64,000 nt of DNA from Acinetobacter tandoii DSM 14970 = CIP 107469. GTDB taxonomy: Bacteria > Pseudomonadota > Gammaproteobacteria > Pseudomonadales > Moraxellaceae. The position numbers and the translations under genes are program-made. The stretch is taken from contig NZ_KE007375.1 in assembly GCF_000400735.1 (NCBI RefSeq), forward strand, positions 1 to 64,000. Direction: 5' to 3'. Positions within the stretch are counted from its first letter, which is position 1; every line of letters starts with the position of its first letter. This document shows, piece by piece, positions 37,349-46,444 of this stretch. The notes below the pieces were generated by a model. It was not told the origin of the DNA, made no database searches, and saw nothing but the letters and a program-made list of their open reading frames with translations.

Positions 37349-37646
37349 ATGTGCAATTTTTATACTTCTGTCCAATAAATCTAATTACTTCTCAACCCAA
37401 TTAAAGCTTTTCCAGCAGGTTCAACACAAAAAATATCTCCAATTTCAGAGGATAAAAAGAAGACAAATTTTATCCTGACTTGTACGTATATGCTTACAAC
37501 AATTCCCGCTCTTTGCGGCTGTACGACTTCAGGTGGATTTCTTATCATGGGGACATAGAGAACAGGAAGTTCCAAAGAACAAAAATAAGAAAGATCGCAC
37601 AAGGACTGCAAGGTACGACAGGAGTTATACCAAGCGAACCAATACC

Positions 37647-37676
37647 AAAAAGCCCGACAGGATGTCGGGCTTTTTT
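37647..37676. terminator. Bidirectional terminator next to the MerR gene
   Basis: GCCCGAC / GTCGGGC arms, 5-base loop, A-tract before and T-tract after. It ends one base before the MerR stop codon on the minus strand. Confidence 0.8.
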
Positions 37677-37677
37677 A

Positions 37678-38100
37678 TTAATACGTGCTTTTTGTAATGT
37701 TATATAAGTTTTCAATCATATCTGAAATTATGTCCCTATTTTTAACGAAAGAATTATCTTCAATATATTTTTTCACATCATGAAGCGTATTTTTTCCATA
37801 TTCCAACAACGCGATTTGTTGATCAATAATCTCTATTTTGTTGTCAATCAGTTGATTAGAAATATCATTACAGGTTTCAGAAGGAGGTTTAGTCTCAAGT
37901 TCGATTAACTGTTTAATCTCTTCCAAACTAAAGCCAATGGTTTTTAAACAAATAATTAACTTAACTTTTTGCTCATGTAGATCACCATAACTCCTATATC
38001 CATTTGATAGTCGGTCAGGAATTAATATTTTACGCCTTTCATAAAAACGTAAAGTGTCTAATGAAAGACCATACTTTAGAGAAAATTGACGAATATTCAC
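37678..38100 (-). CDS. MerR-family transcriptional regulator
   Basis: 140 aa. N-terminal MerR HTH (FSLKYGLSLDTLRFYERRKIL), wing NGYRSYGD, then a dimerisation helix (about 75-118). One Cys is present (PPSETCND) but the full metal-site pattern of MerR or SoxR is lacking. It lies 22 bases after the SRPBCC gene on the same strand, so both are probably one unit. Confidence 0.9.
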   Translation of the reverse strand: MNIRQFSLKYGLSLDTLRFYERRKILIPDRLSNGYRSYGDLHEQKVKLIICLKTIGFSLEEIKQLIELETKPPSETCNDISNQLIDNKIEIIDQQIALLEYGKNTLHDVKKYIEDNSFVKNRDIISDMIENLYNITKSTY

Positions 38101-38122
38101 TCAACCACCACGATTCCTTTAT

Positions 38123-38644
38123 CTAGGATATTTTAAAAGTGTTTTTGTTAAATGGATGATCTTCAAGATATTGTTTGAAAGACTCATTCATTCTCTTAAA
38201 ATTTAATTGCGTAGGTTGAATAATAAAATAATTTAAAATTGGCACAAGTAACCCATTAAAATCTTCTGTCTGAATGAATTGAGTTGTATTTGCATCAATT
38301 TTAGTAAAAACAAACTGATGCCGACCATTAAACAATCCATTGATATAGAGTTTACCCTCCCATTCTAGATGATATTGATCAATTTTTTTTACCTCTGGCT
38401 GCATTTGAAATTTCACATTTTTGTTTTCATCATATAAATCGACAATAATTTGTTGACCGATATATGTGGGAAATTGATCGAGACCAAATAAAGTATTCCA
38501 CTCTGAGTAAGATGAAGTACATGTGAAGAGTTGCCAAACCTGGTCTATTGGTTGATTTATAACGATCTTTGTTTCAATTCTTTTATGTCTAAAGATAAAT
38601 AGAAAAAACAAAAATAATGCAATGATAGTGAAAACTGTTTCCAT
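38123..38644 (-). CDS. SRPBCC-fold (polyketide cyclase-like) protein with N-terminal membrane helix
   Basis: 173 aa. A hydrophobic helix (about residues 3-17, VFTIIALFLFFLFIF) precedes a START-like domain typified by INQPIDQVWQLFT and EWEGKLY. The family binds lipids or small hydrophobic molecules. It is the first gene of a pair with MerR. Function unknown. Confidence 0.8.
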   Translation of the reverse strand: METVFTIIALFLFFLFIFRHKRIETKIVINQPIDQVWQLFTCTSSYSEWNTLFGLDQFPTYIGQQIIVDLYDENKNVKFQMQPEVKKIDQYHLEWEGKLYINGLFNGRHQFVFTKIDANTTQFIQTEDFNGLLVPILNYFIIQPTQLNFKRMNESFKQYLEDHPFNKNTFKIS

Positions 38645-38867
38645 AAAATAATGTCTTTATTACTCAAGCAGACAATAATTCTAAGATTGGAGTCTAGTCC
38701 AACATCAAGGAAAACTTTAAGCTCATGCTTATAAGCTTTGGCTCTTAACATAAAATCACTGTGACAAAACCTTCATCATCCGCCATCACTAGCGACAACA
38801 TTTCAAAGCCCCTCGCCTAGACAATTTGCACAAAAAAACGTATAACACCGTTCTTCAAATTTAACTG

Positions 38868-39815
38868 GTGACTCAAACCGTGAAACTCATCCTTGCACCC
38901 ATGGAAGGCTTAACTGACCCGATTATGCGTGATGTCTTAACATCCGTCGGCAGCTTCGACTGGTGTGTAACCGAGTTTATTCGTGTCACCAACTCTGTGT
39001 TGCCTGATCATATTTTTCATCAGTTTTGCCCTGAGTTACTGAACGATGGGAAAACAGCTTCGGGCACCCCCGTACACGTGCAGTTTTTAGGTAATGATCC
39101 TGAAATGTTAGCAGCCAATGCCATTCGTGCTGTTGCACTTGGTGCTCCCGCTATCGATATGAACTTTGGTTGCCCTGCCAAAACTGTTAATCGTCATCGT
39201 GGCGGTTCGGTATTGTTAGATGAACCTGAAGTAGTACACGAGTTAGTCAAAGCTGTGCGTAATGCAGTGCCTCCGCATATTCCTGTATCAGCTAAAATGC
39301 GCTTGGGCTATATGGACCGCAACTTTATGCTGGAAAATGCCCATGCAATTGAAGATGCGGGCGCAGCTTGGGTAACGGTACATGCCCGTACCAAAGCAGA
39401 TGGCTATACCCCACCCGCGTTTTGGGATCAGTTACAACCGATTCGTGAAGCATTGAAAATTAATGTGATTGCCAATGGTGAAATCTGGACCAATGCTGAT
39501 GCTAAACAATGTCGCTTAGAATCAGGTTGTGAAGACCTAATGATAGGTCGTGGTGCTGTAACGACTCCCGATTTAACTCAATGCATTCGCCAAAACTCAG
39601 ATACCGCTTTATTAAGTTGGAATGATTTATTGGCTTTGCAAATTCGCTTTATTAACGGTCCAGCCAAAACTGAAATTGGTATGCTTGGACGTTATAAACA
39701 ATGGCTAGGCATGATGTCTAAGCATTATCCTGAAGCAAAATTACTTTGGGATGAAGTAAAACGTATTAAACAATTGCATGAAATTGTAGAAAAATTAGAA
39801 GCAACTTTGCTTTAA
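38868..39815 (+). CDS. dusC: tRNA-dihydrouridine(16) synthase DusC
   Basis: 315 aa, the same length as E. coli DusC, with an FMN barrel. Opens KLILAPMEGLTD, catalytic Cys in NFGCPAKTVN near residue 103, FMN-binding AKMRLGY, VTVHARTK and MIGRGA. It reduces U16 in tRNA. Start: GTG at 38868; a second GTG at 38880 would give the shorter VKLIL start more like E. coli DusC. A terminator follows. Confidence 0.9.
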   Translation: MTQTVKLILAPMEGLTDPIMRDVLTSVGSFDWCVTEFIRVTNSVLPDHIFHQFCPELLNDGKTASGTPVHVQFLGNDPEMLAANAIRAVALGAPAIDMNFGCPAKTVNRHRGGSVLLDEPEVVHELVKAVRNAVPPHIPVSAKMRLGYMDRNFMLENAHAIEDAGAAWVTVHARTKADGYTPPAFWDQLQPIREALKINVIANGEIWTNADAKQCRLESGCEDLMIGRGAVTTPDLTQCIRQNSDTALLSWNDLLALQIRFINGPAKTEIGMLGRYKQWLGMMSKHYPEAKLLWDEVKRIKQLHEIVEKLEATLL

Positions 39816-39829
39816 GTTTCAAATAAAGA

Positions 39830-39856
39830 CCATGAGATACTTTTCGTATCTCATGG
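39830..39856. terminator. Bidirectional terminator between dusC and the NTF2-like gene
   Basis: CCATGAGATAC / GTATCTCATGG, perfect 11-bp arms with a 5-base loop between convergent genes. Confidence 0.8.
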
Positions 39857-39875
39857 CTGTTTCAAGCTAAAATGA

Positions 39876-40322
39876 TTAACTCACTTCGCTAAGTAAAATA
39901 GGCAGTCCTGTTTCAAGTTGTATTGGCATAGAAATATGCTGATGCGCCACTTTCCAGACTTGCTCTACTTTCTGAAAACATATGGTGGTGCGACACCAAA
40001 ACACTTCTAAATTGGGAATTGCATCAATTTGATCGACCTTTGAAAAACAGTGTAATACGGCGAGTTCTGGCTGGGCAATAAGTTTAATGCCTTCACGATA
40101 TACACGAATGTTTCCAGCTTTCACTGGAAGATAACGCCTCCACAATTGTTTATACGCATCTATACCCGTTAAATGGGTACTTACATCAATTAAACTTACA
40201 TCTTCGACACAAAGATCAGCTAAAGCTTGTATATCCATGCTTGCTACAGCTTCATCCCATTGTTTCAGCATTAATAAGATGGCATGGGCACTTTGCTCAT
40301 CACCCGAAATTTCTATGCTCAT
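39876..40322 (-). CDS. NTF2-like / SnoaL-type protein
   Basis: 148 aa, one NTF2 cone fold: AVASMDIQALADLCVEDVSLID, HLTGIDAYKQLWRRYL and a C-terminal WKVAHQHIS strand. These residues match the SnoaL/ketosteroid-isomerase-like group, which acts on varied small molecules. No partner gene is adjacent. Confidence 0.78.
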   Translation of the reverse strand: MSIEISGDEQSAHAILLMLKQWDEAVASMDIQALADLCVEDVSLIDVSTHLTGIDAYKQLWRRYLPVKAGNIRVYREGIKLIAQPELAVLHCFSKVDQIDAIPNLEVFWCRTTICFQKVEQVWKVAHQHISMPIQLETGLPILLSEVS

Positions 40323-40653
40323 CGTGTCATTCCTTTACAGTGTATTCACTTATCATCAACATAAGCTCTGATTTTGACTGCATCGCGACTTAAACGTATC
40401 TGCAGACAAATTAAAGACATTCAAAGCCATTTTGTCTTTTATACACAGTCTTAGAAGGTGCACTCCCTACAGCCTTCATAAACTTTAAACATGTGATTTT
40501 CATCACACTATAAAAACTATAGCGAAAATAATTCAGAGAATAAAGCGGTAATTTTAAAGGACTTCCAACCCCTTATTTCCTCATCGCTTTTAGCAAATTA
40601 AATCCAATAAAAAAGCATGCCAATGGGCATGCTTAATCAAAATAAATTTGGCA
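40323..40653. other. Intergenic stretch of 331 bases
   Basis: Holds only the terminator at 40613-40634 and AT-rich sequence that probably includes the promoter of the NTF2-like gene. No ORF or RNA gene seen. Confidence 0.4.
40613..40634 (-). terminator. Terminator downstream of the YegP-like gene
   Basis: AAGCATGCC / GGCATGCTT with a 4-base loop; on the minus strand it is followed by a T-run. Confidence 0.8.
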
Positions 40654-40989
40654 TTACACCGTTAAATCTTTAATGGTGATAGATGAGCCATTATTTTTGA
40701 CTGACTCAATTCCCTTATCGCGTGATTGTTCTGAAGAGTAAAATTGACTGGTACCAATCACCTGATGATTGGCAGCTTTTAAATTAAAATACGGCTTACC
40801 ATTACTGGCGGTTAAACGCTCATAACGGCTGTCATCCGCACTATTTTTATGAACAGATTCTATTCCCACATGCGCCGAGGCTTTTGCTTTGTAAAGCTCA
40901 CTCGTTAAAATTACTTCCCCATTACCCGCTTTAAGCACAAAGCGATATTGCCCATCTTTTGCTTGACTCAGCTCAAACCATCCAGACAT
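40654..40989 (-). CDS. YegP-family (DUF1508) protein
   Basis: 111 aa made of two DUF1508 repeats: residues about 1-52 (GWFELSQAKDGQYRFVLKAGNGEVILTSE) and about 58-105 (YFNLKAANHQVIGTSQ). Each repeat ends with a KxxGIESV motif. Small stress-linked proteins of unknown function. Single gene with its own terminator. Confidence 0.92.
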   Translation of the reverse strand: MSGWFELSQAKDGQYRFVLKAGNGEVILTSELYKAKASAHVGIESVHKNSADDSRYERLTASNGKPYFNLKAANHQVIGTSQFYSSEQSRDKGIESVKNNGSSITIKDLTV

Positions 40990-41209
40990 ATTTTTATTCC
41001 TCTTGTTGTTTTCACTTTACTTATTGTTGCTTAAAACTATTTAAGTTCTAAGAAATATAAATGACTTTTAGACAACAAAAAAGAGCATTTTTAATCAAAC
41101 ATTCACTCAACAGGAACCATTGTGATTCCTGCCGCCCTAAAACCATGCAATTTTTAGGTTATAGTCATCAATTTTTGCTTAAGTAACCATATAAAAATAC
41201 AAGATGGCA

Positions 41210-41587
41210 TCACGTCGCTGATGTAGGTACAACCACCGTTTTACCGTAAAAAGCGCTTTCCATTTCAAGAACTTCCACACATAGTTGTACCGTCAAATGC
41301 GTTTGCTTAGGTAGCGACTGCTGTAATGCTAAAAGTAATTGATTGGAAATTTCTGTTTTTGTAGCTATATCTCGCCCTGAAAGCAAAGAAACTTTGACAT
41401 GTACATAGGCCTGATTCGACTCACCTAAACCAATCAAATAATCACTTTGACAAATTGCTCGGCTTTTAATGTCTGTAGCAACTTGTACATGGCCTGTCGC
41501 AAACAGTGCTTGGTTTAGACCTAATAAAATCGGCTGGGAATGAAAGTCTTTTAAATTGTCTGAATATTCCAAATGAATATGCGGCAT
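41210..41587 (-). CDS. 5-carboxymethyl-2-hydroxymuconate isomerase-like tautomerase
   Basis: 125 aa from the second Met (41587), which puts Pro directly after Met (MPHIHLEYS), as the tautomerase mechanism needs; an in-frame ATG five codons upstream would spoil this. Matches the CHMI family in length and opening. No aromatic-degradation genes are nearby, so its substrate here is unknown. Confidence 0.83.
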   Translation of the reverse strand: MPHIHLEYSDNLKDFHSQPILLGLNQALFATGHVQVATDIKSRAICQSDYLIGLGESNQAYVHVKVSLLSGRDIATKTEISNQLLLALQQSLPKQTHLTVQLCVEVLEMESAFYGKTVVVPTSAT

Positions 41588-41702
41588 CTGTGTGCAACCC
41601 AAACTGTGAAAACTGGGTTATACCATGTTTTCATACCTCACTGATGCAAGAAAAAGGATGAGATCATCCTCAATCTATGCATAGTGAGATAAAACACTTC
41701 AA

Positions 41703-42047
41703 TTAAACTTTTTTCACATATTCCGATTTCAGTTTGATTGCTCCAATCCCATCAACTTTGCAATCAATATCATGTCCATCGCTGGCTTCAGGTAATAAAC
41801 GAATGTTCTTGACCTTGGTTCCAACTTTAACCACCGAAGATGAGCCTTTAATTTTTAAATCTTTAATTACAGTTACAGTATCGCCATTAACCAATAAGTT
41901 ACCGTTAGCGTCCTTAATTTGAGCAACCTCTTCTGCTTGGTTCAACTCACCTTCTTTCCATTCGTGCGAGCATTCTGGGCAAATCAATAAGTCGCCATCT
42001 TGATAGGTATATTCTGATTGGCATTTTGGGCAGTTTGGTAAAGACAT
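41703..42047 (-). CDS. Zinc-ribbon protein of the YjdM/PhnA family
   Basis: 114 aa. N-terminal zinc ribbon with CPKC (7-10) and CPEC (23-26). C-terminal domain (about 45-114) with VNGDTVTVIKDLKIKGSS, typical of YjdM (formerly PhnA). Function unresolved; the old phosphonoacetate hydrolase label does not fit this family. Confidence 0.92.
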   Translation of the reverse strand: MSLPNCPKCQSEYTYQDGDLLICPECSHEWKEGELNQAEEVAQIKDANGNLLVNGDTVTVIKDLKIKGSSSVVKVGTKVKNIRLLPEASDGHDIDCKVDGIGAIKLKSEYVKKV

Positions 42048-42131
42048 AAAAAACTCAAAAAATAAAAAATAAAACTTAGTGTACTGTAAAATTGCGAATA
42101 ACCCTAAATTTCATATGGGTATTTCTGCAAA

Positions 42132-42749
42132 TTATTGCTTTTGAAACATAACGTAATTAAATTTCTGAACTTGTCCATTTGGTGTGATATGCATATTTTG
42201 TACACTCGTAACTAAACGGAAATCGGGCTCAGCAAATTGTTGCTGTAATTGTGCAATGCTATAACGTTGAACCTCTAATCCACTGCATTGTACAGGACCA
42301 TCTTCAGCAAAAGTAGCCATAATCACGTACCCTAAGGGCTGTACGGCTGTTTTCACTTGCTGTATATAACGCTTTTGCTCTTGAGGTTGGGTCAAAAAAT
42401 GAAATACCGCACGATCATGCCAAACTTGATAGGTTTCTGGTTCAAATTCCACACTTAAAAGGTCGGCGACCTTCCAGTGAATCAAATGAGCACGATCACC
42501 TAAACGCTGTTGGCTCTGCCGCAATGCCATATTCGATATATCTAGTACCGTTAAATGACGATAGCCTAAATCGAGTAATTCATCCGCAAGTATCGATGCG
42601 CCAGCGCCAATATCAATTATTGCTGCATCAGGTTCCAATTTCAAAGATTGAATCAGTTGTATCGATTGACTTGCATGTAACTGAAACCAACTGACTTGCG
42701 TCACGGCTTTATCTGTATAAACCCGGTTCCAATGAGTTTCTGTTGACAT
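42132..42749 (-). CDS. Class I SAM-dependent methyltransferase
   Basis: 205 aa. Motif I IIDIGAGAS near 44-52, acidic end of strand 2 (LTVLDIS) near 69, WHDRAVFHFL in the motif IV area. Opens THWNRVYTDKAVTQVSWFQ, as in a group often annotated as thiopurine- or small-molecule methyltransferase-like. Substrate unknown. Single gene. Confidence 0.88.
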   Translation of the reverse strand: MSTETHWNRVYTDKAVTQVSWFQLHASQSIQLIQSLKLEPDAAIIDIGAGASILADELLDLGYRHLTVLDISNMALRQSQQRLGDRAHLIHWKVADLLSVEFEPETYQVWHDRAVFHFLTQPQEQKRYIQQVKTAVQPLGYVIMATFAEDGPVQCSGLEVQRYSIAQLQQQFAEPDFRLVTSVQNMHITPNGQVQKFNYVMFQKQ

Positions 42750-42810
42750 GTCTTATTTCCCAACAACAATTCACATAGATAAATTATATTATATTAAAAT
42801 ATATTTTATT

Positions 42811-43173
42811 TTAAGTGTTTTCATCTTCAGGGAATTCTAAATAGTGCTTCAAGACCAGAGCATGATTTTGGGTTGCATTCTTTGCCGCAGTAATCAAGCT
42901 AATATTATGGTGTTGGACTAAACGTCGTAATTCTGCGAGTGTTTCAGGATGTTGCCTCAATTCAAGCAAATATTTTGCTCGAAACTCTTCCCAACCAATT
43001 AAATCTTGATGATAAGACTGCCTTAAAACAGTGGACGGCGTAATCTCTTTTGGCCATAAATCAATCTTGGCATCTTGTTTTTTAATACCTCTTGGCCATA
43101 GACGATCCACTAAAATTCTTAATCCATCATCTATAGTTACAGGGCTATAGGCACGCTTTATTTGAATCTGCAT
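42811..43173 (-). CDS. DUF488-family protein (YeaO-like)
   Basis: 120 aa from Met at 43173 (MQIQIKRAYSP). The ten codons upstream are not conserved-looking and reach close to the upstream gene. Family signature DRLWPRGIKK near residue 23 and YLLELRQHPE are clear. Function unknown. Probably one transcript with the gene upstream. Confidence 0.87.
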   Translation of the reverse strand: MQIQIKRAYSPVTIDDGLRILVDRLWPRGIKKQDAKIDLWPKEITPSTVLRQSYHQDLIGWEEFRAKYLLELRQHPETLAELRRLVQHHNISLITAAKNATQNHALVLKHYLEFPEDENT

Positions 43174-43208
43174 TAATTTCCTTAACGATGAGAAAACAAA
43201 CAACTCAT

Positions 43209-43553
43209 TTAACTTTCCATACTAATATCTTCGACATTTCCATCTTCATCAAATGACACACATAGCACATAGTCAGTCACATTCTCTGGCAGACTAAAGT
43301 CAATCGAATCATCATTTTCTTCAACCGAATGAAAGTCTAAAAAGCGCTGTGTCGATAATAACTCAATCACCTGCTTTGCTTCAGGGCGCGTGAGTCCAGT
43401 ATGATGCTGCCAATACTGCGGAGAGATTTCTTGCAGATGATGCTCCACATACAAGCGTACTTGATTATCTAACCCAACATCTTGCAGATAGCTTTGCCAA
43501 ATCGCATTCCGAGCTTTCTGTTCTCTTTCCTTAAAATTATTAAATGTTTGCAT
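43209..43553 (-). CDS. Uncharacterised 114-aa protein
   Basis: I do not recognise the family. Soluble, acidic at the C-terminus, two aromatic-rich helices in the first 60 residues and a C-terminal strand pair ending YVLCVSFDEDGNVEDI. It lies 14 bases after the SRPBCC gene and just before the DUF488 gene, so the three form a likely operon. Confidence 0.75.
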   Translation of the reverse strand: MQTFNNFKEREQKARNAIWQSYLQDVGLDNQVRLYVEHHLQEISPQYWQHHTGLTRPEAKQVIELLSTQRFLDFHSVEENDDSIDFSLPENVTDYVLCVSFDEDGNVEDISMES

Positions 43554-43567
43554 AACATCCTTACCAT

Positions 43568-44014
43568 TTATCCATCAGGTATTTCAGGTGTAATCAGGAG
43601 TGCCAGCAATTGTAAAGACTCTTGCCAGCCCAAATAACATGCTTCTACAGGAATTACATCAGGTATGCCTGATTGGGTGATTTGAATTTCAGTACCGACA
43701 GAGACTGCTTTAAATTGAACTTTGACTTCAATTAAATCAGGCATGTTTGGATCTTCGAATTGATCAACATAGCGTAACAGCTCATTCGGAACTACTTCAT
43801 GATATGTTCCACCAAAACCAATGCGTGTACCTGTAAAAAAGTTAGTGAAATACATGCGATATCTGCCCTCAGGTTTAACCTCAAGCAAATCTACATGTGC
43901 CGTAAAACCGTGGGGTGCCATCCATTTGACTAAGGCATCTGCTGTGGTAAATGCCCGATACACACGCTCTGGTGGTGCATTAAACACACGATGTAATTGA
44001 ACAGTATTCGACAT
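43568..44014 (-). CDS. SRPBCC / AHSA1-domain protein
   Basis: 148 aa, single AHSA1-type domain: HRVFNAPPERVYRAFTTADALVKWMAP at the N-terminus, GRYRMYF, GGTYHEVVPNELLRYVDQF and a C-terminal helix with GWQESLQLL. The fold binds hydrophobic ligands; the function of this subgroup is unknown. First gene of a three-gene run. Confidence 0.88.
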   Translation of the reverse strand: MSNTVQLHRVFNAPPERVYRAFTTADALVKWMAPHGFTAHVDLLEVKPEGRYRMYFTNFFTGTRIGFGGTYHEVVPNELLRYVDQFEDPNMPDLIEVKVQFKAVSVGTEIQITQSGIPDVIPVEACYLGWQESLQLLALLITPEIPDG

Positions 44015-44124
44015 GAGACACCTATATTTTTATTCTTTAGTTTTAAATAGTGTACGGCAGGCAGAGGCAGCTTATGTATAACTTGAGTATAAATTATACA
44101 GCTACCACCTACTTTGGCCTCTCG

Positions 44125-44493
44125 CTACTCGTCATCATAATCATAGAGATAGCTAAGACAGCCCCAACCGTCGTATTCACCTTGGAACATTTCGGCAATT
44201 TTAACAAACCACTCTTCTAAATCTTGAACATCCTGATATTCAGGAATCATATTCACATGAACATTCAACACCCATAAATCACTGCCATCATTTTTGACTT
44301 CTTCTTGAAACAGCGAAATCTTTTGTTCTTCATGCAATAAATGCAAAGCGCATTTTTCTGCCTGATCTTGGGTGGTAAAAACTATAGAGAATTCAATCTC
44401 ATGTAGATCTGTTAGATCATTGCCATCTTCATACATCTGCCACAGCACATTACCGTTATCATCATCTGGAAATAATTCATAGTTACGGCTCAT
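44125..44493 (-). CDS. RraB-family protein (RNase E inhibitor-like)
   Basis: 122 aa, acidic. Opens with an Asp-rich segment (FPDDDNGNVLWQMYEDG), then a ferredoxin-like core and ends GEYDGWGCLSYLYDYDDE, all as in RraB-domain proteins. RraB modulates RNase E; activity here is inferred from the family only. Confidence 0.82.
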   Translation of the reverse strand: MSRNYELFPDDDNGNVLWQMYEDGNDLTDLHEIEFSIVFTTQDQAEKCALHLLHEEQKISLFQEEVKNDGSDLWVLNVHVNMIPEYQDVQDLEEWFVKIAEMFQGEYDGWGCLSYLYDYDDE

Positions 44494-44576
44494 GGTTATA
44501 TCCCTGCTTTTTTGTTTATTAATTAAACGTAATTTAGCATGATTTTATGACAGTTTAAGCCCCGAAAGAGATATTT

Positions 44577-45242
44577 TTAAAATGCAGGTAAACTCTGAAT
44601 ATCAACAGGCTCACCACTGAATGGCTGTACAAACTTCAAGTGACTAGCATGTAATGCCATGCGCTTTAAAGGACTTTGAAAAGGTTCAGGATGATAGAGT
44701 TTATCCCCTGTAATTGGATGTCCAATATATTGCATATGCACACGTAATTGATGTGAGCGCCCTGTAATCGGGGTCAACAATACACGGCTAATATCCTGTG
44801 TTGAATCATAATGCATCAGCTCAAATAAGGTTTTGGCCACCTTACCCAATTCAAAATGCACAATCTGACGTGGACGATTTTCCCAATCCGTAATTAAAGG
44901 AACGTCTACACTTCCCGATTGCTGAATATGACCCTGTACCAATGCTTGATAATGTTTGGTCACCGTTCGTGCTTGGAACATTTTGCTGACCGCGACTTCG
45001 GCATCACGATGCTTGGCAAACATCAAAATTCCCGAGGTCGCCATATCCAAACGATGGGTAATTTTCGCACCAGGAAATTGTGCTAAAACGCGATAATAAG
45101 CACTATCATGATGTTCAGGTAAACGTCCAGGCACCGATAGCAAACCCGCAGGTTTATTAATAATCACCAAGTCTGCATCTTCATACACAATATGCAAAGG
45201 CTCTTGTGGTGGTGTATAAACAAAGTGGTCATTTAAAGGCAT
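44577..45242 (-). CDS. RluA-family RNA pseudouridine synthase
   Basis: 221 aa from Met at 45242 (MPLNDHFVYTPP); 13 codons upstream are probably not translated. Catalytic motif HRLDMATSGIL, GLLSVPGR, GRSHQLRVHM and HASHLKF are present, with no S4 domain. The short form resembles RluA itself, which modifies 23S rRNA U746 and tRNA U32. Confidence 0.9.
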   Translation of the reverse strand: MPLNDHFVYTPPQEPLHIVYEDADLVIINKPAGLLSVPGRLPEHHDSAYYRVLAQFPGAKITHRLDMATSGILMFAKHRDAEVAVSKMFQARTVTKHYQALVQGHIQQSGSVDVPLITDWENRPRQIVHFELGKVAKTLFELMHYDSTQDISRVLLTPITGRSHQLRVHMQYIGHPITGDKLYHPEPFQSPLKRMALHASHLKFVQPFSGEPVDIQSLPAF

Positions 45243-45368
45243 GATTGGACTGGTGTACGAATAAAGCGGGCAAAATATCAAGCCAACAGGATGCTGTCAA
45301 TTTTTCTGCTTTTTGTCATTTCATTTATCCAAAAGTGATACTTTCTCCATTAAAAAATCGACAAATAT

Positions 45369-46067
45369 TTAGCGATGCTTATTCATTTCTGTCAGCAAAT
45401 CTAACTGAATTTCTTGAATTTGTGTCAGCCTTTCCCATTGATGCAACAGCAAATGATCCATTTTTTCATGCAGGTGTCGAATTTCTAATTCCGCTTTGAG
45501 ATTAATCTGGTAATCATGCTGCGAACGTAACCGGTCTTTGGCTTCCTGTCTATTTTGACTCATCATAATAATCGGGGCCTGTATGGCCGCCAAACATGAC
45601 AAAACCAAATTTAGTAAAATAAAAGGATACGGGTCAACTGGATGTACCCATAACACCACTGTATTTAAAAGAATCCAAAGCACTAAAAACATGCCAAAAC
45701 AAATCAGGAACGTCCAACTGCCACCAAAACTGGCAATTTTATCTGCTAATTTCTCGCCCAATGTCCAGTTTTGATCAAACTCAGTTTCAATGTTTTTAGT
45801 GATGAGTTCATGCCGTTGCATGCTGCTAATCACTTCACGCTCTAAATCGGTCAGCTCGCCTTTTTCAGATTTCAACAACGAATGTACATATTGGATGCGA
45901 TAATGGGTCAAATCGGGTCGACAAATAAAACTGTCTGAGGACCAATCTGGTTCATCTTTTTTAATCTCATCACTGATCACATCACGAATAATATGGCCAG
46001 AGACCAATGCTTTATAAGGAAATGACTTTTTGCACACTGCACACGTTTGATTTTGTCTATCTGTCAT
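45369..46067 (-). CDS. DUF1003 membrane protein
   Basis: 232 aa. A CxxC near the start (CAVCKKSF) precedes a cytosolic part. Two membrane helices (about 125-147 and 155-172) carry the DUF1003 pattern (KIASFGGSWTFLI, PYPFILLNLVLSCLAAIQAPIIMMSQNRQ). A charged coiled-coil tail follows. Function unknown. Confidence 0.9.
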   Translation of the reverse strand: MTDRQNQTCAVCKKSFPYKALVSGHIIRDVISDEIKKDEPDWSSDSFICRPDLTHYRIQYVHSLLKSEKGELTDLEREVISSMQRHELITKNIETEFDQNWTLGEKLADKIASFGGSWTFLICFGMFLVLWILLNTVVLWVHPVDPYPFILLNLVLSCLAAIQAPIIMMSQNRQEAKDRLRSQHDYQINLKAELEIRHLHEKMDHLLLHQWERLTQIQEIQLDLLTEMNKHR

Positions 46068-46159
46068 CTTTTTAATTCGTTTTCTATTTTGACTCCATCA
46101 TAACAATTTTCTATGCAAATGAAGCGACTACAACTCCTGTAATAACAAGAATGTTCAAT

Positions 46160-46429
46160 TTAATCTAGAAAAGATAAAATAATAAATGGAACCAAATTAA
46201 ACACCATAATTAGAATTTTATAGACTGCCATCGCAGCATAATGAATTGCATCAAAAGTCTGTTCATTAAGATTAAACCAACGACCATGTAAACTTTTCAT
46301 CCATGTTCGGGCATTGATAAAAACCAAAAACCAAATCAATAAAATGAGATAATTGAGGACTAAAGACCAACCCAACACTTGCCGTAATAATTCCATATCC
46401 ATGTTTATCACTCCTATACTCAGCTTCAA
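46160..46429 (-). CDS. Small DUF6868-like membrane protein
   Basis: 89 aa with two membrane helices (about 20-39 and 65-86) and a short Trp/Arg-rich loop between them (WMKSLHGRWFNL). Start could be a later Met (MDMELLRQ), giving about 80 aa. Adjacent to, and on the same strand as, the DUF4256 gene 15 bases upstream. Confidence 0.75.
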   Translation of the reverse strand: MKLSIGVINMDMELLRQVLGWSLVLNYLILLIWFLVFINARTWMKSLHGRWFNLNEQTFDAIHYAAMAVYKILIMVFNLVPFIILSFLD

Positions 46430-46444
46430 TCACAATGTAATAAG

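Larger units (their letters stand above)
37019..37677. other. Intergenic stretch of 659 bases, no convincing gene
   Basis: Contains two terminator hairpins (37321-37348 and 37647-37676). Short overlapping frames exist on both strands between 37381 and 37707, but none has a ribosome site or recognisable protein. It could hold the remains of a small gene. Confidence 0.4.

Noticed and set aside
37381..37707. Overlapping short frames on both strands between the HxlR and MerR genes
   Set aside because: No ribosome site or recognisable protein; the frames read through a terminator and one another. Kept only as unexplained intergenic sequence.
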